From: Lewinellaceae bacterium
GTDB taxonomy: Bacteria > Bacteroidota > Bacteroidia > Chitinophagales > Saprospiraceae
Direction of reading: 5' to 3'
NCBI GenBank assembly: GCA_020636195.1
Contig: JACJYH010000003.1
Location: 248,001 to 312,000, forward strand
Length of the DNA: 64,000 nucleotides
A program made the translations under genes and the position numbers. Below, piece by piece: positions 18,884-25,238 of this stretch. How positions within the stretch are numbered: the stretch's first letter is position 1; each line of letters opens with the position of its first letter. The notes below the pieces were generated by a model that worked only from the letters and a program-made list of their open reading frames with translations, had not been told where the DNA came from and made no database searches.

Positions 18884-19315
18884 CTTGAATCTCAATTTGT
18901 TGAAACCATTTTCAGAATAACAGGTGAGAAACCTATACCTTTGCACACTGAAGGACAAACATCATACATTATTAAAAGGGTAAACAAATTAAAATCCACC
19001 AAAGCTATTGAACAGGTGTTTAAGGAAGGACATCCATTGTTTGCCTACCCTATCAAGTGCGTGGTAATAAAATCTGATGATTTTCCACAAACATTAATTG
19101 GCGTTTCTGTCAGTAAGAAGTTATTTTCCAAAGCCGTAGAAAGAAACCGAATTAAAAGATTGATGCGCGAAAGTTCCAGGCTCTTGCTTAAGGATGGTAC
19201 AGCTGCAGCACAGGGTTTTCAAATGATGTGCATTTATGTGGGGAAATCCATTCTTGATTTTAGAACGATTCACAAGGCGAATCAAAAGTTATGGAAGAAG
19301 GCAAGCCATTTGTAA
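18881..19315 (+). CDS. rnpA: Ribonuclease P protein component
   Basis: Basic protein subunit of RNase P, which matures tRNA 5' ends. The signature VSKKLFSKAVERNRIKRLMRES (residues ~76-97) is diagnostic, and LKSTKAIEQVFKEG matches the family N-terminal strand. The start is unsettled: the frame has no ATG before the core, TTG 18881 overlaps a -7 box, and the family normally begins near IIKRVNKLKS (about 18,973), so a rare start codon near there is possible. rpmH, its usual neighbour, is absent. Confidence 0.85.
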   Translation: MLESQFVETIFRITGEKPIPLHTEGQTSYIIKRVNKLKSTKAIEQVFKEGHPLFAYPIKCVVIKSDDFPQTLIGVSVSKKLFSKAVERNRIKRLMRESSRLLLKDGTAAAQGFQMMCIYVGKSILDFRTIHKANQKLWKKASHL

Positions 19316-19443
19316 TTTATGCACATTGGTTTTTGAAATCTGATTAAAATCAATCAAGATTGGTCCCTAATTGGACCCATAAAATCAACTATGATATCAT
19401 TTTTAAAAAAAACATACATGCATAACTAAGAATAAAGGACACA

Positions 19444-19520
19444 AGAATATTGGACTCATGCATCTTAACAATGGTTCAGTTTGCTCCGGAATGAGTGGCT
19501 CAGTTTGCTCCGGAATACTC
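19444..19520. repeat. 77-bp direct repeat C1 (IS21-end-like)
   Basis: Nearly identical to 22465-22541. It contains two tandem copies of GGYTCARTTTGCTCCGGAAT. Paired TTTGCTCCGGAA-type motifs resemble the multiple transposase-binding repeats at the ends of IS21-family elements in this phylum. No transposase gene is present, so it is at most a remnant end. It marks the left edge of the accessory island. Confidence 0.6.
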
Positions 19521-19523
19521 TGC

Positions 19524-19720
19524 AAAGTCAAAATAGTTGCCTTTTCACCAAATCCGTCCGCTAGCCCTGCACCGTTTTAATAAATAGGAATTATGTCGGG
19601 CAAGATTGTTTAGTTTAAGATTGTCAAAACCCAAATTGCAAGAATTGAAGTCCAACCAAGAATTTCAAGTTTCTTGACAAATGTCGTGAGTTTTAATTTT
19701 AATTTTGGTCTCTCACCCAT
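19524..19720 (-). pseudogene. DUF1648 membrane-protein fragment, copy 1
   Basis: On the minus strand ATG 19720 opens MGERPKLKLKL, then LEILGWTSILAIWVLTI and NGAGLADGFGEKATILTL, a good match by eye to the N terminus of DUF1648/SdpI-type membrane proteins. Two in-frame TAA codons interrupt it, and the frame is cut after ~65 codons, exactly where the second copy at 20801-20999 is also cut. It begins 38 bases beyond the attC-like hairpin, where the first gene of the next cassette would start. Confidence 0.65.
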
Positions 19721-19758
19721 TGTTTCTGTTTTTATTCGTTGTTGTTTTTTGGGGTGAG

Positions 19759-19818
19759 GCATAACGGTTAGTACATGCGACGTGCGAAGTTAGGAGCATG
19801 ATCGTCATGTACATTGTT
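19759..19818 (-). other. attC-like imperfect hairpin, copy 1
   Basis: Sixty bases starting 14 bases after the stop of the 219-aa cargo gene. In gene direction: AAC, then GTACATG (19812-19806), an extrahelical A, a second stem with one unpaired T and one mismatch, a ~10-base loop, the return arm CATGTAC (19777-19771), a five-base unpaired spacer, and CGTTATGCC. Flanking AAC/GTT, two stem blocks separated by an unpaired spacer, and bulges on one arm match integron attC architecture. GTTATGC departs from GTTRRRY at one base. Confidence 0.6.
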
Positions 19819-19831
19819 CTCTGCTGCTTTT

Positions 19832-20491
19832 TCATTTGTAGTAATAATACCAACTAGATTCGTATTTATTGTCGAAATTTTCTTTGCTATCAAATCTCAA
19901 AATAAACTCTTCCGAGTTAACCACATTGAATTCATCATATTTCTTCAATTGTTCCAAGTATTCTTCTCGCAGGGCAATTATTTCCTGTGATTGTCTTCTC
20001 TCTTCTAATTCTTTTTCCGTGTAGAAAAATACTGTTGTTGAACCACCAAACTTGCTAAGTTCCCAAATCTTGAGTTGTTCATATTTCTCCTTTAAACTAT
20101 TTAGGAATTTATCTGAAATGAACCCATTTGCTTCAGCTTGTGCTATTGGATTGAAAGCCGAAAATATTACAAACAAATTCTCAGTTTTAAAATCCACGGT
20201 AGATTCATTTGCTATTAGCTCTTCAAATTTTCCCTTTATTTTCTGCTTTTTTTCTTTGGCATAATTCCCAATTCTATTTCGAATGGTATTCACAGATTGA
20301 TAGTTCTCAAAAATCACATTTAATCTTGGTCGTTTGCCATTGTCAATTGTGTCATAGTAAAGATTCAGAACTCTTTGATTAAACTCTATAGATATCCAAT
20401 CCTTCAATTTTTGGAATATTGGATTCATCTCCTTCTCTTTTTTGAGAATTCGTTTTGTGTCAGTATAATCCTTATCAGTTGGTACTATCAT
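19832..20491 (-). CDS. Cassette cargo protein, 219 aa, unknown
   Basis: Soluble, charged, helix-rich protein with no recognised domain. Visible features are an NGKRPRLNVIFEN strand, a KEKKQKIKGKFEEL helix, FVIFSAFNPIAQAEANGF and a C terminus ending SSWYYYYK. Its ATG overlaps the stop of the small ORF in the upstream repeat (ATGA), so translation is probably coupled. An attC-like hairpin follows the stop by 14 bases. Embedding between repeats shared with the next unit indicates acquisition as a cassette. Function cannot be assigned. Confidence 0.7.
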   Translation of the reverse strand: MIVPTDKDYTDTKRILKKEKEMNPIFQKLKDWISIEFNQRVLNLYYDTIDNGKRPRLNVIFENYQSVNTIRNRIGNYAKEKKQKIKGKFEELIANESTVDFKTENLFVIFSAFNPIAQAEANGFISDKFLNSLKEKYEQLKIWELSKFGGSTTVFFYTEKELEERRQSQEIIALREEYLEQLKKYDEFNVVNSEEFILRFDSKENFDNKYESSWYYYYK

Positions 20492-20598
20492 TTTGATATA
20501 GTTGCCGAGAACTCATTACTATACATATAAATCCTGCTCGCACTTTCGCTTTTTTCAAATTCATGTTTATTATTAGATTTTAAAAAGTGAACCATCAT
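20488..20598 (-). CDS. Small leader-like ORF in repeat B1 (36 aa)
   Basis: Starts with two ATG codons 20 bases after a -7 box and encodes MMVHFLKSNNKHEFEKSESA followed by SRIYMYSNEFSATISK. The first 21 codons are identical to those of the small ORF in repeat B2, after which the two diverge. Its TGA overlaps the ATG of the cargo gene by the ATGA arrangement. It may be a translated leader or a chance frame in the promoter repeat; the identity comes from the DNA repeat, so it is not evidence of protein selection. Confidence 0.4.
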   Translation of the reverse strand: MMVHFLKSNNKHEFEKSESASRIYMYSNEFSATISK

Positions 20599-20800
20599 AA
20601 GCCATCTCTCGTGCGATACAAAAGTAAGGTATAAGATTGATTTGCACTATAGTTTTATACAATTATTTTTCAGCTCCGGATTTCAGCATAACCCAGAGTG
20701 ATAACCTATTGCATTGATATAAAATCATATTTCGATTTATGTGCTTTTAGAGTATGTTCAAAATTTTTCCTTTAGCAAGAAAATGTTGTATTTTGGCTAT
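20510..20800 (-). repeat. Repeat B1: cassette promoter/leader element
   Basis: About 290 bp, ~90% identical by eye to 22074-22352, with a ~10-base length difference. In gene direction it holds the left end of the MITE-like sequence, a conserved TTATGCTGAAATCCGGAG segment, the -7 box TACTTTTG and the small ORF; similarity stops near the cargo start. On the other side it abuts the cut end of the second DUF1648 fragment. Confidence 0.8.
20619..20626 (-). promoter_or_regulatory. -7 promoter box in repeat B1
   Basis: The minus strand reads TACTTTTG, conserved in repeat B2, 20 bases before the small ORF. It would transcribe the small ORF and the 219-aa cargo gene. Confidence 0.55.
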
Positions 20801-20999
20801 AAAGTCAAAATAGTTGCCTTGTCACCAAATCCGTCCGCTAGTCCTTCACCGTTTTTATAAATAGGAATTATGTCGGGCAAGTTTGTATAGTTTATGATTG
20901 TCAAAACCCAAATTGCAAGTATTGAAGTCCAACCAAGAATTTCAAGTGTTTTGTCAAATGTCGTGGGTTTTAATTTTAATTTTGGTCTCTCTTGTCCAT
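20801..20999 (-). pseudogene. DUF1648 membrane-protein fragment, copy 2
   Basis: Second copy of the fragment at 19524-19720. The frame ERPKLKLKPTTFDKTLEILG continues without stops through WVLTIINYTNLPDIIPIY to DGFGDKATILTL, then meets TAG at the junction with repeat B1. The only ATG (20999) is shifted by a two-base difference relative to copy 1, so the start is frameshifted. Both copies end at the same codon but have different flanks, so the fragment was already truncated when the unit duplicated. Confidence 0.65.
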
Positions 21000-21036
21000 T
21001 GTTTCTGCTTTATTCGTTGTCGTTTTTTTGGGTGAG

Positions 21037-21098
21037 GCATAACGGCTAGTACACCTGCCGTATGACCGATAGGGAGTATGGTCATGGTGTACATTGTT
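21037..21098 (-). other. attC-like imperfect hairpin, copy 2
   Basis: Same plan as copy 1, 10 bases after the stop of the 217-aa cargo gene. In gene direction: TTAACAAT, outer arm GTACACC (21092-21086), extrahelical A, inner stem TGACC with GGTCA, return arm GGTGTAC (21055-21049), unpaired spacer, CGTTATGCC. Relative to copy 1 the outer arms changed from GTACATG/CATGTAC to GTACACC/GGTGTAC: both sides changed together, so structure rather than sequence is preserved. Confidence 0.62.
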
Positions 21099-21108
21099 AA
21101 TGACAGTA

Positions 21109-21762
21109 TTAACCATTTAGGTATTGCCTTAATTCATCAATATACTCAGGCATGGTCATATTTTTTATTTGATCTTTAGCTATTTTTTCGGCTGAGTTTT
21201 CATCATACTCACCATATAATTTAGCAAATTTACTCTCAAATAACGAAGTTTGAAAGTCACTATATCTATACCACATTTTAAGTGGAGCATCTATATCTCT
21301 AAGACCAACTGTTTCAATAAACCATTCTCTTACTTTATTTAACGCCTCCTGAGCACTGTCATTATGATTTTTTATATCAACACCATTTAAATCAGATATA
21401 GCTTGCATATAATCAAATCTTTTGGATGATAAAACCAAGAATAACTTGTCAGAATAATCAGAACTGTATTCTTTGCAGCCAAAATCAGCACCTAGCTCAA
21501 ATGGCATATTTAATCTAAAGAATTCATATTTCTTACTTGCCTGAATTCTTGATAGGTCGTGTATCCCAAATCTAGATTCCTTAATAATATTTAAAATTTT
21601 TTGAAGACGTAATTTCCCAGAGTCTGATTGTTCTAATGACAGTCTCGGATTATACCCAAGGTAAATAATCGTAAATACAATCGTATTTAATATCGGTTTG
21701 TATTCAGAGTCGAAAGGGCAATTAATAAAAACATTGCTATTGTAATTCTCTGTCAATGCCAA
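21109..21762 (-). CDS. Cassette cargo: FINCPFD-family protein, possible effector
   Basis: 217-aa soluble protein starting VFINCPFDSEYKPILNTIVF, with SRFGIHDLSR, FELGADFG and LFLVLSSKRFDYMQAISDLNG in an order that suggests a Rossmann-like or TIR/nucleoside-hydrolase-like fold. I know this type as a widespread unassigned family and cannot name a proven activity. It lies five bases downstream of the DUF2188 gene, so the pair is one operon under the repeat B2 promoter. An attC-like hairpin ends the unit. A defence or nucleotide-hydrolase role is a guess from fold and mobile context. Confidence 0.75.
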   Translation of the reverse strand: MALTENYNSNVFINCPFDSEYKPILNTIVFTIIYLGYNPRLSLEQSDSGKLRLQKILNIIKESRFGIHDLSRIQASKKYEFFRLNMPFELGADFGCKEYSSDYSDKLFLVLSSKRFDYMQAISDLNGVDIKNHNDSAQEALNKVREWFIETVGLRDIDAPLKMWYRYSDFQTSLFESKFAKLYGEYDENSAEKIAKDQIKNMTMPEYIDELRQYLNG

Positions 21763-21767
21763 ATTGT

Positions 21768-21995
21768 TTAGCCTTTTGGTGGATGAGGATCATTTCCGTA
21801 GGAGTTTCTATTTTGAATCGTTCCATCATTTTTGTGGATGAATAATTCAGTTTTTTCATTTCTACTTAATTCCCGACCAAACTTTACAGCTTCTTCTTTT
21901 GTTTTAAATATTCTAGTTGCTCGTTCGGCACCAGCTTTTTTCACTGCCCAACCTCCTCTTGATTTATTTGAAACCACGTGGTTTGATTTTGCCAT
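21768..21995 (-). CDS. DUF2188 domain protein (cassette cargo)
   Basis: 75 residues beginning MAKSNHVVSNKSRGGWAVKK, then ATRIFKTKEEAVKFGREL, IHKNDGTIQNRNSYG and NDPHPPKG, the complete DUF2188 pattern. The family is small, soluble and of unknown biochemical role. ATG 21995 gives exactly the family N terminus; an in-frame extension to 22043 would add unrelated residues and overlap the upstream small ORF. It forms a tight operon with the FINCPFD gene, which suggests a two-protein module such as effector plus partner (inference). Confidence 0.85.
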   Translation of the reverse strand: MAKSNHVVSNKSRGGWAVKKAGAERATRIFKTKEEAVKFGRELSRNEKTELFIHKNDGTIQNRNSYGNDPHPPKG

Positions 21996-22027
21996 AATAC
22001 TCTTTTCTAATTTTAACAACAATACTA

Positions 22028-22162
22028 TTATTTTAGTTCCCAATTGTGTCTTGAAGTTAATTTTATTGTCATTAACTTGTTATTATACGCATAAACCCCA
22101 CTCGCACTTTCGCTTTTTTCAAATTCATGTTTATTATTAGATTTTAAAAAGTGAACCATCAT
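22028..22162 (-). CDS. Small leader-like ORF in repeat B2 (44 aa)
   Basis: Encodes MMVHFLKSNNKHEFEKSESA followed by SGVYAYNNKLMTIKLTSRHN and a short tail. It shares its first 21 codons with the small ORF of repeat B1 and diverges where repeat similarity ends. It ends 32 bases before the DUF2188 ATG. It may be a leader peptide or an incidental frame in the promoter repeat. Confidence 0.35.
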   Translation of the reverse strand: MMVHFLKSNNKHEFEKSESASGVYAYNNKLMTIKLTSRHNWELK

Positions 22163-22352
22163 AAGCCATCTCTCGTGCGATACAAAAGTAAGGTATAAGA
22201 TTGATTTGTGCTATAGTTTTATACAATTATTTTCGGCTCCGGATTTCAGCATAACCCAGGGTGATAACCTATTGCATTGATATAAAATCATATTTCGATT
22301 TAGAGTAAGTTTAAAATTTATCCTTTAGCAAGAAAATGTTGTATTTTGGCTA
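22074..22352 (-). repeat. Repeat B2: cassette promoter/leader element
   Basis: About 279 bp, homologous to 20510-20800. It carries the -7 box, the start of the small ORF and the first ~50 bp of the MITE-like element. The shared sequence ends in gene direction near GTTTATGCGTATAATAACAA, where the two units switch to unrelated cargo. Confidence 0.8.
22183..22190 (-). promoter_or_regulatory. -7 promoter box in repeat B2
   Basis: The minus strand reads TACTTTTG, identical in context to the box in B1, 20 bases before the small ORF and ~190 bases before the DUF2188 start. Confidence 0.55.
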
Positions 22353-22463
22353 CAAATTCGTTATATTTTTTGTCGAATTGCCCACATTCGACTGCAAAAT
22401 TTGCCTTTTTTCTCTCGAAATAATTCCATTTTATTGTCCAAAAACAAAATTTAAACATACTCT
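22302..22463. mobile_element. MITE-like non-autonomous element, 162 bp
   Basis: Terminal inverted repeats: AGAGTAAGTTTAAAATTT at the left, and AAATTTAAACATACTCT at the right. No coding capacity. An internal hairpin GTCGAAT/ATTCGAC lies in the middle. A 72-bp internally deleted relative is at 17655-17726, and a left end alone is fused to the second DUF1648 fragment near 20750-20800. This pattern fits a miniature inverted-repeat element moved by a transposase encoded elsewhere. Confidence 0.65.
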
Positions 22464-22464
22464 T

Positions 22465-22541
22465 AGAATATTAGGCTCATACATCTTAACAATGGTTCAA
22501 TTTGCTCCGGAACCACTGGCTCAATTTGCTCCGGAATACTC
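22465..22541. repeat. 77-bp direct repeat C2 (IS21-end-like)
   Basis: Directly follows the MITE-like element and matches 19444-19520 over all 77 bases with about eight differences, including both tandem GGYTCARTTTGCTCCGGAA units. It marks the right edge of the island. From here to 22752 the DNA is AT-rich and I see no further gene or repeat. Confidence 0.6.
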
Positions 22542-22752
22542 AGTCCATACCAATTTTTTGAAAACTTAGATTATTGTACATTTATTAAATCATGAAAAAT
22601 GCAAGTTGTATATAACTGACTTAAATAAAAATATGATTATCTTTGTCAAATCCGAAACATCATGTGAATTATTGATTAATCAAATTTCAGTAGGATGATA
22701 AAGACAACTTATCCATAAACTATTTTGGCATTATATAAAAAATTAAAAAAAA

Positions 22753-23991
22753 TTGAAATATATATTAATATTAATTATAATTTGTTCAGAATTTGCAAAT
22801 GCTCAGGATACACTTAGTTCTACTTTAGTAGAGCCCTTTAGTTATGAATTTGATTTAAAAAATAGGCATTTTATTGGTGCTGGAGCTGAGATTTTGTTAG
22901 AAGAAGTACAGCGTTCTCAATTTGTATTACTCGGTGAAACTCATGGTGATGCCAAAATTGCTGAGTTTACTGACATTCTTTTAGACACATTAAGCTCCAT
23001 GAGTTTCAAATATTTTATCACCGAACATGGTAGATATGGGTTACAATTTCTAATAGAGGATATAAAGCAAGATTCTTCCATTACCAATGGTTTGTATAGA
23101 GTGAATACAAATGAATATATGCGTTTGAACAAATTTCCTTTTCCGTTTCTTTCCGGAATTGAAGATGCTAAATTCATGTCTACAGCAGTGGAAAAAGGAT
23201 ATGAGTTGTACGGAATAGACCAAGAATTTTATTACTCCTTTCCATATCTGTTTGACAGATTGTATGCACAAAATAGAAAATCCAGCGAAATAGATAAAAG
23301 CTATATAAAGGCATTGACTTATATGTTATCCCAGTATAAAAATGAACAGCAAGACAAAGATTATCCAATCTGCAAAAATTTCTTAGAGTCTACTGAGATA
23401 AAAAAGTTTTTAGATGAGATAAATTGTGAATTAGATTTTGATGAAATAAAAAAGGACATAGTTCTGAGTTGGAACATTTATGAAAAACATATATCTGATC
23501 GACGTGAAAGTGTTATCCTGAGAGGCTCATTGATGACAAGTAGATTTCAAGACTATTTAGATGGTAAAATGGAAGAAGATTTGGCCATACCAAAATTTAT
23601 AATAAAACTTGGAGCACTACACACAGTGAGAGGTGTCACACCGCTGGGTATCAAAGATGTTGGAGAAGTCGTCCATCAAGCTGCAAATTTGAATAGGACT
23701 AACGATGTCAATGTATATTTTATGTTTCGGTATTATCAAGATGATGGTGAAGAACTTGGCTACTTTGATAATGCTGAAGGCAATTCAAAATGGTTAAATG
23801 AGTTAAAACCACTTATGCTGCAAGGAAAACCGGATAAATGGATATTGATCAATTTGAAAGCTTTGGGTATGTTTATAAAGTCTAATAATCTATTTGTTTT
23901 CCATCCCATTGCAGACATGATCCAAGGTCATGACTTTATTATTATTCCACCTGCTTCTAAAGATGTAACCGAAAATAAAGATAATATATAA
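22753..23991 (+). CDS. EreA/ChaN-like secreted protein
   Basis: 412 aa with a signal peptide (cleaved near SEFANA-Q). The core FVLLGETHGDAKIAEF (GETH at 61-64), then YFITEHGRYG and FIIKLGALHTVRG, matches the erythromycin-esterase/ChaN fold, in which Glu and His residues line the active or haem-binding site. Chromosomal members are diverse and drug hydrolysis should not be assumed. TTG 22753 is the only plausible start: a stop (TAA) lies three codons upstream in frame and the signal peptide begins here. The gene is flanked by AT-rich non-coding DNA beside the cassette island, so it may be accessory. Confidence 0.75.
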   Translation: MKYILILIIICSEFANAQDTLSSTLVEPFSYEFDLKNRHFIGAGAEILLEEVQRSQFVLLGETHGDAKIAEFTDILLDTLSSMSFKYFITEHGRYGLQFLIEDIKQDSSITNGLYRVNTNEYMRLNKFPFPFLSGIEDAKFMSTAVEKGYELYGIDQEFYYSFPYLFDRLYAQNRKSSEIDKSYIKALTYMLSQYKNEQQDKDYPICKNFLESTEIKKFLDEINCELDFDEIKKDIVLSWNIYEKHISDRRESVILRGSLMTSRFQDYLDGKMEEDLAIPKFIIKLGALHTVRGVTPLGIKDVGEVVHQAANLNRTNDVNVYFMFRYYQDDGEELGYFDNAEGNSKWLNELKPLMLQGKPDKWILINLKALGMFIKSNNLFVFHPIADMIQGHDFIIIPPASKDVTENKDNI

Positions 23992-24344
23992 ATCATTAAT
24001 TACATTACATTTACACATATGATAATGTATTCATATTATCGTATTTGTTTTCTAATGACATTGCAATCAATAGATGCATTTATAAGTTTTTACTTTGCAA
24101 AAAATAATTGCTAAAATAAAGATTTAAAATATCTATATTTTAAAGAAAGATTAAAGAAGAGTTAGTAATTTTTGAAACTTTATCCATGACTGATGAGTTA
24201 ATTTATGTGTAAATTTTTAATTTGAAAATTTTCATCTTGAAAGTCAATTTTACCAAAATTCACAATGGATGTAGAAATAAAAATAATGACTTTTATTGTT
24301 TTTATTAAAAAAAATCGAACAAACTTTTTAGGCTGAGTTATTTC
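23992..24344. other. AT-rich intergenic stretch, nothing recognised
   Basis: 353 bases between the EreA/ChaN-like gene and the next membrane protein. Strongly AT-rich, with no open frame of note, no RNA gene pattern, no clear -7 box and no repeat shared with the nearby island. Confidence 0.5.
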
Positions 24345-24995
24345 ATGAAAAACCTTAAAATTTTGCGGATCATGTCAATAGATAAATGGAAACAGGTTTT
24401 ATCAAAATACTTGATAGAACTACTGATCGTCGCATTTGGAGTTTTTCTAGGGATCTATGTGAGTGAATGGAAATCCAACAATAGACTTAAAAACAATACC
24501 GAAAAGTCCTTCAACTACATTTTGATGGAAATTGAATCAAATCAAAAAAGCCTAGAAAATTCGATTCAATATCACGAGCTTATCAAAGCAAATTTTGGTA
24601 AAACTATATCTAAAATTGATAAAAGCGAGGTTGACAAACCATATTATGGAAACAAATCTTTTCATGTGTCAAGGATAGAGAATTGGAACGGTGTAGGTTT
24701 GCCCAATTTTGAGACGGTTTCATTTGAAGTTGCAAAAATCAATAATGTATTACATGAATTGGATTTTGATGTTGTACAGCAAATAGCAAGAGCATATCAG
24801 CAGATTGAAACGAATCAAGAATTTGGAAACTCTGTCCTAAAAAAATTATTGGAGACTAATTCTGACACTAAGATCGCTGACATCATAGGTATCGTAGAAA
24901 TGATGACTTCAGATGTATTGATTTCTGAAAAAAACTTAAATACAGTGTTATTAGACACAATAAAATATCTCAATGATTACAAAGCTCGCCACTAA
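24345..24995 (+). CDS. Membrane-anchored protein of unknown function
   Basis: 216 aa with one transmembrane helix near residues 22-42 (YLIELLIVAFGVFLGIYVSE) followed by a helical, probably periplasmic, domain. The motif K-Y-L-I-E-x-x-I-V-x-x-G-V-F-L-x-x-x-x-x-E-W is shared by a Bacteroidota-restricted family of small anchored proteins (DUF6090-like, by eye). ATG 24375 (MSIDKWKQ) is an equally good start. Alone between AT-rich spacers; no role can be given. Confidence 0.65.
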   Translation: MKNLKILRIMSIDKWKQVLSKYLIELLIVAFGVFLGIYVSEWKSNNRLKNNTEKSFNYILMEIESNQKSLENSIQYHELIKANFGKTISKIDKSEVDKPYYGNKSFHVSRIENWNGVGLPNFETVSFEVAKINNVLHELDFDVVQQIARAYQQIETNQEFGNSVLKKLLETNSDTKIADIIGIVEMMTSDVLISEKNLNTVLLDTIKYLNDYKARH

Positions 24996-25196
24996 ACAAG
25001 GTAAATATAACTAAGCAGAAATCCCCTGAATTTAACTAGACTACAACGCCACAATTTTGCTAAATTTAATAATACAGGACTTAACGTCAAAATTATATTA
25101 TTTGGGCAAAAGCTGTAAGGTTTGTAGCAAAATCATTATTAAAAAAACGAACAAAGAGATGGATGTATAAAAAGGGCCGCATATCGATTATTTTTA

Positions 25197-25204
25197 TAAC
25201 TTTG
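25197..25204 (+). promoter_or_regulatory. Bacteroidota -7 promoter box for the POT transporter
   Basis: TAACTTTG matches TAnnTTTG 34 bases before the ATG at 25239. No clear -33 element. Confidence 0.5.
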
Positions 25205-25238
25205 GAAGTTTTTTAATTACAATAAGATCATAATTAAG

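Noticed and set aside
19759..21098. The two hairpins as ordinary rho-independent terminators
   Set aside because: They lack a T-run after the stem in gene direction, have bulged bases and an unpaired central spacer, and share conserved AAC/GTT ends plus downstream sequence, which terminators need not.
22336..22569. 77-codon plus-strand open frame
   Set aside because: It lies inside the MITE-like element and repeat C2 and has no support as a gene; its hydrophobic, Cys-rich translation looks random.
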